Shown: in pieces, positions 16,336 through 24,555 of the stretch
How positions within the stretch are numbered: position 1 is the stretch's first letter
How the letters are laid out: the number at the start of each line of letters is the position of its first letter
Assembly: GCA_041398705.1 (NCBI GenBank)
Contig: JAWKUI010000011.1
Location: forward strand, 41,061 to 105,060
Origin: NORP259 sp041398705
GTDB taxonomy: Bacteria > Planctomycetota > UBA1135 > GCA-002686595
Length of the DNA stretch: 64,000 bases
Direction of reading: 5' to 3'
Position numbers and translations under genes: made by a program
The notes under the pieces: generated by a model
What the model saw: only the letters and a program-made list of their open reading frames with translations
What the model was told of the DNA's origin: nothing
Database searches by the model: none

Positions 16336-16869
16336 CTATTTGGCCTCGGCGTCGGCTGGCTGGCTCCTTTGATCCGCAACCAGCGACGGGGCCGTTTCGA
16401 CGTCCTTGGCGGACGGATTGCTCGGGGTCTGCGACGGGGTGCCCGCGGCTCGCTGCACGGCCGAGACGGCTTCGTTCAGCACTTCGCACATGCTCTGCAG
16501 CTCGTCGTGCTGACGGATGCGGCACTTGTACGTGACCTCCCCCGACGCGGCGATTTCGTTGCAGTACATGCGCATGCGGTAGGCGGGACCGGCGATGCGG
16601 TGGGTCACCAGGATGCCGACCAGGGTCATCGCGGGGATGAGCACTCCCAAGGTGATGAGCACGCTACGGGCCAAAACCCCGGGGGTCTCGGCCAGCAGCA
16701 GGTCGCCGTTGGAGGGCATGCTCTGGGAGAGGCTCAACATCGACTGGTTGAGCAGGACCACCTGGAAGAGGGTCGCTACACAGCCGACCGCCACGAAGGC
16801 GCCCACCAGCCGGAGCTGCAGGGACTTGTCGATGAGTTTGCGCGTGCGCAGATGCTTCTTTTGCTGCAT
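16336..16869 (-). CDS. Small two-helix HAMP-domain membrane protein (copy 1)
   Basis: A 177-residue inner-membrane protein: a basic N-terminus, a membrane helix at about 20-42, a ~30-residue periplasmic loop, a second helix at about 68-88, then a HAMP domain beginning THRIAGPAYRMRMY. The tail is Ser/Pro/Ala-rich and low-complexity. There is no kinase, cyclase or methyl-accepting output domain. It is paralogous to the next upstream gene (shared THRIAGPAYR). It is the last gene of an operon with two prepilins, so it probably transmits or structures a signal for that system. Confidence 0.75.
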   Translation of the reverse strand: MQQKKHLRTRKLIDKSLQLRLVGAFVAVGCVATLFQVVLLNQSMLSLSQSMPSNGDLLLAETPGVLARSVLITLGVLIPAMTLVGILVTHRIAGPAYRMRMYCNEIAASGEVTYKCRIRQHDELQSMCEVLNEAVSAVQRAAGTPSQTPSNPSAKDVETAPSLVADQRSQPADAEAK

Positions 16870-16878
16870 GGGGATCTC

Positions 16879-17355
16879 CTAGGCCTGGGCCTGCTTCGGC
16901 TCGGTTGCGGGGGCGCTGGCCTCTTCCTGAGCACGGTTGCGCAGGCGGGTGAAGGCTTGGTTGATGGACCCGGCCAGGTTCTGCAGTTCGTCCTGGTCGC
17001 GCACCCGGCACGGCTCGCTGATATCGCCGTCTTCGGACACCTTGCGCAGGTAGTTCTCGATGCGGTAGGCGGGACCGGCGATGCGGTGGGTGACGTGTAC
17101 GCCGACCACCAGCATGAAGGGCAGCAGGAACAGGGCCGTCCAGAGCAGGTTGCGCATGAGCAGACCCGGCATGGCGTCCTGGACGGTGCGCGCGACCTGG
17201 GTGTCTTCGATGCGCAGGCCCACTTCCATCAGGGATTGGGACAGCAGCAGGGCTTGGCCGAAGGCGGCGAAGCTCGAGATGGCGAGGAAGACGCCAATCA
17301 TCTTGAGCTGCAGCTTGGGCTTGTTGAGTTTCTTCTTGCGGGGAGTGTGCGACAT
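16879..17355 (-). CDS. Small two-helix HAMP-domain membrane protein (copy 2)
   Basis: A 158-residue paralogue of the neighbouring HAMP protein: basic N-terminus (SHTPRKKKLNKPKL), helix at about 18-38, short periplasmic loop, second helix, then HAMP with THRIAGPAYRIENYL and DQDELQNLAGSINQAF. There is again no output domain. ATG 17355 is chosen because it begins a compact protein four bases after the prepilin gene. The tandem pair could form heterodimers. Function unknown; context points to a pilus or secretion apparatus. Confidence 0.75.
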   Translation of the reverse strand: MSHTPRKKKLNKPKLQLKMIGVFLAISSFAAFGQALLLSQSLMEVGLRIEDTQVARTVQDAMPGLLMRNLLWTALFLLPFMLVVGVHVTHRIAGPAYRIENYLRKVSEDGDISEPCRVRDQDELQNLAGSINQAFTRLRNRAQEEASAPATEPKQAQA

Positions 17356-17359
17356 GGGA

Positions 17360-18415
17360 TCAGAGGGCTCCGTTGCGAAGATAGATGGTCGTGGCGGTAC
17401 GGCTGAGCTGGGCCCGACCGTTGTGCGTTCCGGATACGATGAACAGTTGCACGCGAAGGCTGCCGTCGGTGGGATCCCAGAGGAACATGGGATCTTCGAA
17501 GCCATCGTTGTTGAGGTCCGCGCCGTAGTTGCAGACTTCCTGGAGTACGATCGGCGGGCAAAGGGCCACTTCGGTGTCCGCCGCGCCGTTCGCCATGGCG
17601 TCCCAGCGCAGCAGCATGATCTGGCCGACGTCAAACGTGTCGGCGGTATCGCCGTCCAGGTTCAGGTCGCGGTTGGCCTGGACTTCGGTGAGCTGGCGCG
17701 ACGCGCGGAAGGTGAGCGCAGACCAGCCATTGAGGGAGGGGGCTCCGGCCACCTCCGAGCCCCAGCGGATGCCGGTGGCGTCGAAGTAGTTGGTGCCGCC
17801 GGCGGGGTCGGTGGGCACCCGGAACGAGAAGCCCGTACCGTCGCCGCGGAAGAAGATCGGCCCACTCGGGCTGGCGGCCTGACCGTCCCATTGGCTTGCG
17901 GGCGGACCGGCCTGGTCTTCAAGGGCTACGGCACTACCGGCCCAGTAGGCGCGGACTCCCGAAGGGTGGCCGAACCCGCCCGTGCACTGCACCCCGCGCG
18001 TCATGCCGGTGATCGTATGGGTGCTGCGATCGAGGCCGGTGTAGTCGGCGCGCTCTTCGCTCACCGTGCCCGGTTCGAACAGCAGGGTGCCGGTCGGAGG
18101 AATGCCGAGGCTGCTGTCGAAGGTGGCGGTGGTCCCGGCGGCAGTGGCGGCGCTGGATAGCCATCCCGCGGCAGCGCTGCCTGCGGCGAATTCGAGCTCC
18201 TGCTCGATGCGGTGCATGACCACCTGGGCCGCTCGCTCGCGGTGCGTGGTGGTGACCAGCTCGCCCAGGTTCTTCGCCTCACGCTGCATGCCGACGATCA
18301 TCGACGCCATGATGATTGTCAGGATCGTGGCCGTGATCATGATCTCGACCAGCGTGAAACCGCCTCGGGGCCGCGGCCGGGGAGTCCCCGGCCTGTGTAC
18401 GCTCTGGACCTTCAT
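17360..18415 (-). CDS. Type IV pilin-like prepilin (PilW/GspJ type)
   Basis: A 351-residue protein with a class III signal: RPRGG before FTLVEIMITATILTIIM, so prepilin peptidase would cut after Gly19, and Glu24 is the conserved +5 residue. The hydrophobic N-terminal helix is followed by a large beta-rich head with four cysteines and a DLNLDGDTADTFDVG segment resembling a calcium-binding loop. The size suits a minor pilin/pseudopilin of the J/W type that primes fibre assembly. It lies three bases downstream of the PilV/GspI-like gene and overlaps none. Confidence 0.85.
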   Translation of the reverse strand: MKVQSVHRPGTPRPRPRGGFTLVEIMITATILTIIMASMIVGMQREAKNLGELVTTTHRERAAQVVMHRIEQELEFAAGSAAAGWLSSAATAAGTTATFDSSLGIPPTGTLLFEPGTVSEERADYTGLDRSTHTITGMTRGVQCTGGFGHPSGVRAYWAGSAVALEDQAGPPASQWDGQAASPSGPIFFRGDGTGFSFRVPTDPAGGTNYFDATGIRWGSEVAGAPSLNGWSALTFRASRQLTEVQANRDLNLDGDTADTFDVGQIMLLRWDAMANGAADTEVALCPPIVLQEVCNYGADLNNDGFEDPMFLWDPTDGSLRVQLFIVSGTHNGRAQLSRTATTIYLRNGAL

Positions 18416-18418
18416 GGA

Positions 18419-18970
18419 CTACATGTTGGTCAGGTAGAAGGCCTGGGTCGCCTGGCGCTGGCCGCCCGCGCTGGACCAGCGCGTACGCACGATCACGGGC
18501 AGCAGGGTGCAATCGGCGCTGACGTCGGTGTCGGCGGCGTCGCCATCCCCGTTCAGGTCGCGCGGCAGGCCAAGGGTGATGCCCAGGTCGGCATCGGTGG
18601 TGGTTTCGTCCAGGATGATCTGCACGGTGCCCACCGAAGGGTTGCCGTTCCAGGGGTCGAGCCCCTGCACGTTGAAGGTGTCGCCGACGATCCCGCCCGG
18701 TTGCATCACCGGCAGGATGTTGGCGGTCCAGCCGCCCGTGGCCTCCATGGCGCGGGCGGAGTTGGCTTTGATGCGCTCGACCACGTCCTGCGTGGCCATG
18801 GTGGCCAGGCGGCGGGCTTCGTCAGCGCGATCGAGGGAATGGATGACTACCGAGGTCGAAGAGAGGGCCAGGAGCCCGATCGTCAGGACACAGGTGGCAA
18901 TCATGACTTCGACCAGGCTGAAGCCAGCCTGGGCGAGTTGCCGGGTGCGAGCGGAGGGACGGCGTTTCAT
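18419..18970 (-). CDS. Type IV pilin-like prepilin (PilV/GspI type)
   Basis: A 183-residue prepilin. Cleavage would fall after Gly16, before FSLVEVMIATCVLTIGLLAL, with Glu at mature position 5. PilV/GspI-type features are the small head and the ADEARRLATMATQDVVERIKA region after the helix. A DLNGDGDAADTDV loop may bind calcium, as in the partner prepilin. It is first in a minus-strand operon (V-type, W-type, HAMP, HAMP), divergent from two PilX-like genes. No pilus ATPase or PilC/PilQ gene is in the window. Confidence 0.85.
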   Translation of the reverse strand: MKRRPSARTRQLAQAGFSLVEVMIATCVLTIGLLALSSTSVVIHSLDRADEARRLATMATQDVVERIKANSARAMEATGGWTANILPVMQPGGIVGDTFNVQGLDPWNGNPSVGTVQIILDETTTDADLGITLGLPRDLNGDGDAADTDVSADCTLLPVIVRTRWSSAGGQRQATQAFYLTNM

Positions 18971-19239
18971 GGGTGTGTCTCAGGGAATCCGCTCCGTTGT
19001 CGGCACGAATGCGGAAACACTGATGGGGTCCTTGGGGGTTCGCTTCCGGGCCATGCCCCGCCTTGGGAATCGACCCGGAAATGGGGTTCGTGTCGCCTTT
19101 GGGGGTGGCTGGGGCGTAGGAAGTCGGTTTTTCGGGGAAGGGCTAAACCCCTATCCACGAAGTGGTCGATGAACGCCGACGTATGCCCTTCTCTGTCCAG
19201 GGCGTGCACGCCTCCCCCCGGAGGCAAAGGCCCAATTCC

Positions 19240-21774
19240 ATGTCCAATCGCCCGCCCGGAGCCGTGCCGCATACGGATCCGTCCCAGCGCATCTCCCGTT
19301 CCCACCGCGCCCACCGGCGTGGCTCCGCCATGATCGTCGTGATCTGCGCGGTCTCCGTGGTCGGGGTCATGATGCTGACCATGCTTTCCGCCGTGGTGGA
19401 CACTTCCAAGTGGACCGACCAACAGGTGGAGTCCTTCCAGGTCGAGTCTGCGGCGGAGACGGCTGTTGCCCTCGTCGCGAGCGACCTCTGGACCAACTAC
19501 AACCGGACGGCCAATGGTCGCGGTGGACTGCTTGGGTTCCAGGGATTCCTGGAAACGCAGGGGGTTGGGGCCGGAGCCCTCTCCGACTACCGCGGCTTGG
19601 CCAAACTGCCGCAGAACAAGAAGGGTGACTTCGTCGTGGACGGAGTCAACGTGGAGTCCCTGAGCGTGCGGCGCGAGGATTCCTTCGATAGCGTGCGTCT
19701 GTTCATCGAGTGCACGACCAGCAACCGCAGTTCGGTGGCCGCCGGGGAGCCCGCGAACGAGTTCCGCGTGCAGCACGTCTACGAAATCGGCGCTGGCGAC
19801 TGGGAAGGCACCGAGTTCGCCTTGCTCGCGAACAACGTGAACTGCCTGTTGTGCCACACCAACGTGGACAACGCGCAGCGCTACTACAACAACGACGCCA
19901 ACAAGATGGGAACTTTCGATCGCGTGCGACTCGGCAGCATCGAAACCTTCCACGTGCGTAGCAAGCCGGATTCGCGCATCGCTGGCACGATCTACCTCGG
20001 CGGGGACGCCGTGCAGGCGGATGGCAGCCGCCTGGACAACTGGCATAGCCTAAGCTTGCAGTCCGCGGAGTTCACCGAAGAAGGCAAGCTCGTCGAGGAT
20101 GCCTGGGGCAAGCTCCGCTACAACGCACTCGACCCGGCCAGCGCGCTCAACCCGGATCCGATGGAGAACCTCTATCTGGACTACCTGGCGGGCGGGGACG
20201 AGGCGCAAATCGATGGCGTGCTGCCGTCGAGCTTCCCGTCCCCCTTCCCGGACAACGGCGGCATCGACCCGCTCACCAAACTGCCGACCCCTGAATTCGG
20301 CGGCAACCGCAAGGTGGATTCGAACGAGTTCCTTGCAGCCACCGCTGGGACGGGTGGGGCCGTGTCCGGCGGTTCGGTCTCGGTCATGAAAAAGGACTGG
20401 ACCGGCCGCATCACCAATGACGACCGCCTGCACACGATGCTCGCGGGCAACGCGACGTCCCTGAGCGGCCAGACGGATGGCAATGTGTACCTGAATGGCA
20501 CCAAGGACAACCCGCTGATCCTGAACGGCGACGTGGCGATCGATGGCGACTTGATCATCAGCGGCTACGTCAAGGGCGTGGGTAGTTTGCGCGTGTCCGG
20601 CAACGTCTACATCCCATCCGACCTGCAATACATGGACGGCGCCACATCTGCCGGTGGTCGGACCTTTGGTACCGGGGCCGATGGCTCCAGCAACACCCTG
20701 GCGATCGCTTCGGGTGGCAACGTGGTCATTGGCGACTACTACCGGCCGAGCTGGGGCAAGGGCAACGATACGAACGGTTGGGGCAGCGGAAGCTTCAGCT
20801 TCCTCATGGAAGAGGCCGCCACCTTCAACCGGATGGAGTGGATGAAAACCCAGCCGACCCTGCCTGGTGAGTCCGTCTATGTGAAAACCGGGGAGAACGT
20901 CTGGTACGAGGATGTCGCGGTCAAGGTCAAGGAGACGTACTGGGAAGAACAGAACGTCTACGAGTGGCAGAAGACCGGCAACCAGATCCAGAAGACCGCC
21001 TATAAGTGGATCACCGTGAACAACGGTATGGCCGAGCCCTATTACTCGGAGTGGCAGGAAAAGGTCGTCGACTACTACTACTGGGTCGATGAAGAGGTCA
21101 AGGTCCTGGTCAGCACCAAGCAGGTCAAGAAGAACCGCTGGGTCGAAACCGGCGAGTACACCCAGAAAGAGCATGTCGACGAAATCTGGGAGTGGCAGAC
21201 GCCGCAGTACGACAACCCGTACTTCCAGGGAGCGAACTACGTGCCGCGCTACTACGCGTTCGCCGAGGGGACCTATGCGCCGATCCCGAACAAGCAGGGG
21301 CACTTCGACCCTGATTCCAGCCTGTGGATCGCCGACGAGATTGTGGGGGGATGGAACAGCTCGAAGCTGAACCTGCCGCGTACTTCGGTTCCTACCGATC
21401 CGTTCCTGTTCGATGCGAATGGGGACCCGATTGCCACCGTGGTGAACATTTCCCCGAAAGCCAACTGGATCGATGCGGTGCGCATGAAGCAGCTCATCCG
21501 CGACATGGCCAAGGAACGCGACGAGGAGCAACCGTTCACGCTGGATGCCACGATCTATAGCAACAACAGCATCTTCGGCATGGTGGCGGATGACAAACAA
21601 GCCGGCACCAACGGCACGATGCTGATCAACGGCCTCATCGTCGCCGCCGACGTGGGTCTGCTCGCCCCGCGCGGCACCCAGATCAACTACGACCCGCGCG
21701 GCCGAGATCTGATGGACATCGATTCCGATTCCAGTCTCCAGATCCGCCGCCACGTCCGCACACCCCTGCCCTGA
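19240..21774 (+). CDS. PilX-like surface protein with CxxCH motif and aromatic-rich region (copy A)
   Basis: About 844 residues if ATG 19240 is used; in-frame starts at 19162 and 19183 cannot be excluded. A short basic N-terminus precedes one membrane helix (RGSAMIVVICAVSVVGVMML), resembling the PilX N-terminal region but without a prepilin cleavage site. A CLLCH sequence at residues 202-206 matches a c-type heme-binding motif, flanked by NNVN and YYNN. A Gly/Ile-rich middle (about 410-520) resembles a polymerising or beta-helix region. An exceptionally Tyr/Trp/Lys/Glu-rich region lies at about 545-690. Divergent from two prepilin genes and followed by a paralogue. Confidence 0.75.
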   Translation: MSNRPPGAVPHTDPSQRISRSHRAHRRGSAMIVVICAVSVVGVMMLTMLSAVVDTSKWTDQQVESFQVESAAETAVALVASDLWTNYNRTANGRGGLLGFQGFLETQGVGAGALSDYRGLAKLPQNKKGDFVVDGVNVESLSVRREDSFDSVRLFIECTTSNRSSVAAGEPANEFRVQHVYEIGAGDWEGTEFALLANNVNCLLCHTNVDNAQRYYNNDANKMGTFDRVRLGSIETFHVRSKPDSRIAGTIYLGGDAVQADGSRLDNWHSLSLQSAEFTEEGKLVEDAWGKLRYNALDPASALNPDPMENLYLDYLAGGDEAQIDGVLPSSFPSPFPDNGGIDPLTKLPTPEFGGNRKVDSNEFLAATAGTGGAVSGGSVSVMKKDWTGRITNDDRLHTMLAGNATSLSGQTDGNVYLNGTKDNPLILNGDVAIDGDLIISGYVKGVGSLRVSGNVYIPSDLQYMDGATSAGGRTFGTGADGSSNTLAIASGGNVVIGDYYRPSWGKGNDTNGWGSGSFSFLMEEAATFNRMEWMKTQPTLPGESVYVKTGENVWYEDVAVKVKETYWEEQNVYEWQKTGNQIQKTAYKWITVNNGMAEPYYSEWQEKVVDYYYWVDEEVKVLVSTKQVKKNRWVETGEYTQKEHVDEIWEWQTPQYDNPYFQGANYVPRYYAFAEGTYAPIPNKQGHFDPDSSLWIADEIVGGWNSSKLNLPRTSVPTDPFLFDANGDPIATVVNISPKANWIDAVRMKQLIRDMAKERDEEQPFTLDATIYSNNSIFGMVADDKQAGTNGTMLINGLIVAADVGLLAPRGTQINYDPRGRDLMDIDSDSSLQIRRHVRTPLP

Positions 21775-21797
21775 AACCTGCCAGAAACCATCCCGCC

Positions 21798-24389
21798 ATG
21801 AAATCTATCCAGTCCCTGCATCGCAGCTCTCCGAAGCGCCGAGGCCTTGCCCTCGCCGCTGCGATTTCTGTGCTCGCCATCCTGGGCGTGCTCTTCCTGA
21901 GTCTGCTGGGCGGTACCGTGGACAAGAAGCACTGGACCGACGAACAGGAGGACGACGCGCAGGTCGAAGCGGTCGCGGAAGCGGCTATTTCACTCGCGGC
22001 CAACCGCCTGTGGACCGGATTCCAGGTCATGTACGGGCCGGACAACCTGCAGCCCTGGAACTTCCGCCTCTACCTCGACGGGATCGGCATCACCGATCAA
22101 TCGGGGGCGGCGAACCCGCTGCCGAGCGACTTCTTGGGTGGAGTCGGCCTCGGCGTCGATCCGGATGGCAACTATCCGCTAGGGGCGGGGTATCTGACCC
22201 GCCTGGAGGTGCTGCGCGAGGATAGCTGGGACTCCTCGCGCCTGACCGTAATGGTGGAGGCTTCGATGGCCCCCGATGCGGTGATGGGGCGCGAGAAGAA
22301 CAAGGCGACCCTGCAGCAATCGTTCGAGATCGATCGTCCCGCCTGGGAAGGTCTGGAGTACGCCCTGCTGGCAAACAACGTCAACTGCATCCTCTGCCAC
22401 GCGCAGATCGACGATGCGGAGCGCTTCTACAACAACAACCCCGGCGAGCGCAGCAGTTTCGACCGCGTGCGCGTGGGTTCGATCGAAAGCATCCACATCC
22501 GCTCCAACCCCGAATCCTCGATTGCTGGCACCCTATACCTCGGGGGCAATGCGCTGGAGGACGACGGCGACCCGCTGACCAACTGGAGCTCGCTCAGTCT
22601 CAAGAGCTACTCTTTCGACACGGACGGCAAGCTGCTCGAAGACGCCTTCGGCGGCATGACGCAGCAGAACCTGAGCCCGGCCGATGCGGTCAACCCGCTG
22701 GCGCTCGAGAACCTCTACCTGGACTACCTAGCGAACGGCGTTACGGGCATGGTCGACGGCGACCTGCCGGACTACTTCCCGTCACCCTTCCCGGACAACG
22801 GGGGGTTCGATTCGATCTCTGGCGTGGCGACTCCGCAGTACGCGGACAACCGCATCCTCGACCCAAACGAGTTCATGGCCACCGCGGGTTCCGCGACGGG
22901 CACGATCAGCGGCGGAGAAGTGGCCGTGGTGCCCTATGGCAGCACGATCTCGAGCCTTGGCGCGTTCGACGCCGCTCTGACTTCGGGTTCCAGTTCGCTT
23001 GGCAACTTGACCATGGGCAACGTCGTGCTCTACGGCACCGAAGCCAACCCGATCGTGCTGGACGGCACCATCGCGGTGGACGGAGACGTGGTACTGGCCG
23101 GCGTGATCAAGGGGTCCGGGGCCATCATGGCTTCGGGCAACGTGTTCATTCCGGGTGAATTGAAGTACGCGGACGGCGTCGATGGCGGCGGCAACCGCAC
23201 CTTCGGTGTGGCGACCGATGGCACGCTGAACGCGGTGGCGGTGACGGCGGGCGGCAACGTGACCTTCGGCGACCCGAGTCACGTGACGAGCGGAACGCCT
23301 GTGGATGGCACACCCGCCACCCAGTTCAACTTCATCATGGACGAACTGGCCATCTTCAACCGGGGCGAGTGGATTAAGACCCAGCCGCAGTTGCCTGGAA
23401 AAGCCGTGTACCAGATGACGGGTTCGAACACCACGTCGGTGTGGATCCAGCCCATGATGGACGAGACGTACTACGAGGACGTGGACGTCTACGAATGGCA
23501 ACCCACCGGCAACCAGTACCTGCAGGCGGTGTACGGTTGGGTGGAGACCGGGACGCATACGGTGGACGACTACACAACCATCTACCACCCGGCGGATCCG
23601 CCCGCGCCCTATGGTTCCCCTTGGAACGAGACGGTGTGGGTGGGCAGCCACGAGGAGCCTACCTACGAATGGCTGCAAACCGGTTCGACCCTCGTGAATG
23701 AGATGGCGTACGTCTACGTGCGCACGGATTCGGTCGAGAAGCATCGGTCGGTCCCGGATGGGGCGGGATACTGGCAGGATCAGACCTCGGATATCTGGCA
23801 GTGGGTTACGCCTTGGCACGACAACCCGCAATACGCCGGAGCGGACTACATTCCGCGCTATTACGCGTACAAGGAAGGTGCGCCGGTACCCATCTACAAC
23901 AAAGGTGGCTACTTCGTGCCGTCAACCGGCCTTTGGCACGCCCCGGAGCGGGCGGAGAACTGGACCAATGGCCGTTTGACCCTGGCCAACGTCAGCAACA
24001 CCAGCGATCCGTTCCTCTACGATAGTTCCGGGAACCCGAAAGCCGTGGTACAGACCTTGTCGCCGACGTCGAACTGGCTGACGGCGGGGGCCCTTTCCGC
24101 CCTGGTGGACCGGGAATTCTCGGGCCGCACGGCTTCGGATCCGGTGATCATGGACGCCACCCTGTACTCAGCCAACGCGATCTTCGGCATGGTGCCGAAA
24201 CGCAGCCAGCCCGGGGTCGATGGCAAGCTGCTGGTGAACGGCGGCCTGGTGGCAGCGGACATCGGGGTGCTTGCCCCGAGCGGCATCCGCATCAACTACG
24301 ATCGACGCAGCCGCCGCATGCTCAGCGTGTCCGATGACCGCCGCCTGACCATGCGCCGCTCGCTTTGGGCGCCCGCGCCCCGGCTGTAG
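21798..24389 (+). CDS. PilX-like surface protein with CxxCH motif and aromatic-rich region (copy B)
   Basis: An 863-residue paralogue of copy A with the same order of parts: an N-terminal membrane helix (ALAAAISVLAILGVLFL), conserved WTDEQ and LLANNVNC segments, the CILCH motif at 197-201, a Gly-rich beta region with NVVLYGTEANPIVLDGT, an aromatic-rich region at about 545-690 with DVDVYEWQPTGNQYLQ and IWQWVTPWHDNPQY, and a C-terminal domain with YSANAIFGM and INYDRRSR. It starts 23 bases after copy A and ends before a terminator. The conservation of Cys-x-x-Cys-His in both copies argues that it is functional. Function unknown. Confidence 0.75.
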   Translation: MKSIQSLHRSSPKRRGLALAAAISVLAILGVLFLSLLGGTVDKKHWTDEQEDDAQVEAVAEAAISLAANRLWTGFQVMYGPDNLQPWNFRLYLDGIGITDQSGAANPLPSDFLGGVGLGVDPDGNYPLGAGYLTRLEVLREDSWDSSRLTVMVEASMAPDAVMGREKNKATLQQSFEIDRPAWEGLEYALLANNVNCILCHAQIDDAERFYNNNPGERSSFDRVRVGSIESIHIRSNPESSIAGTLYLGGNALEDDGDPLTNWSSLSLKSYSFDTDGKLLEDAFGGMTQQNLSPADAVNPLALENLYLDYLANGVTGMVDGDLPDYFPSPFPDNGGFDSISGVATPQYADNRILDPNEFMATAGSATGTISGGEVAVVPYGSTISSLGAFDAALTSGSSSLGNLTMGNVVLYGTEANPIVLDGTIAVDGDVVLAGVIKGSGAIMASGNVFIPGELKYADGVDGGGNRTFGVATDGTLNAVAVTAGGNVTFGDPSHVTSGTPVDGTPATQFNFIMDELAIFNRGEWIKTQPQLPGKAVYQMTGSNTTSVWIQPMMDETYYEDVDVYEWQPTGNQYLQAVYGWVETGTHTVDDYTTIYHPADPPAPYGSPWNETVWVGSHEEPTYEWLQTGSTLVNEMAYVYVRTDSVEKHRSVPDGAGYWQDQTSDIWQWVTPWHDNPQYAGADYIPRYYAYKEGAPVPIYNKGGYFVPSTGLWHAPERAENWTNGRLTLANVSNTSDPFLYDSSGNPKAVVQTLSPTSNWLTAGALSALVDREFSGRTASDPVIMDATLYSANAIFGMVPKRSQPGVDGKLLVNGGLVAADIGVLAPSGIRINYDRRSRRMLSVSDDRRLTMRRSLWAPAPRL

Positions 24390-24403
24390 GACGAAGGCTC
24401 TCC

Positions 24404-24444
24404 CGCGCAGCCCCGTGTTTCCTTTGGATGCACGGGGCTGCGCG
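24404..24444 (+). terminator. Terminator hairpin after the PilX-like pair
   Basis: A perfect 14-bp inverted repeat (24404-24417 and 24431-24444) with a 13-base loop lies 15 bases past the stop of copy B and separates it from the AP-superfamily operon. Confidence 0.7.
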
Positions 24445-24555
24445 CATTTCAACGAGGCTTGACGATCCCCTGACAAAGGGCGTTCCCAGCCCAGGAGCCC
24501 CAAGAAAGTTCAAGCAGGAGGGACCCTTCTGGCCTAAATTACGTGGCCCCTCCCT

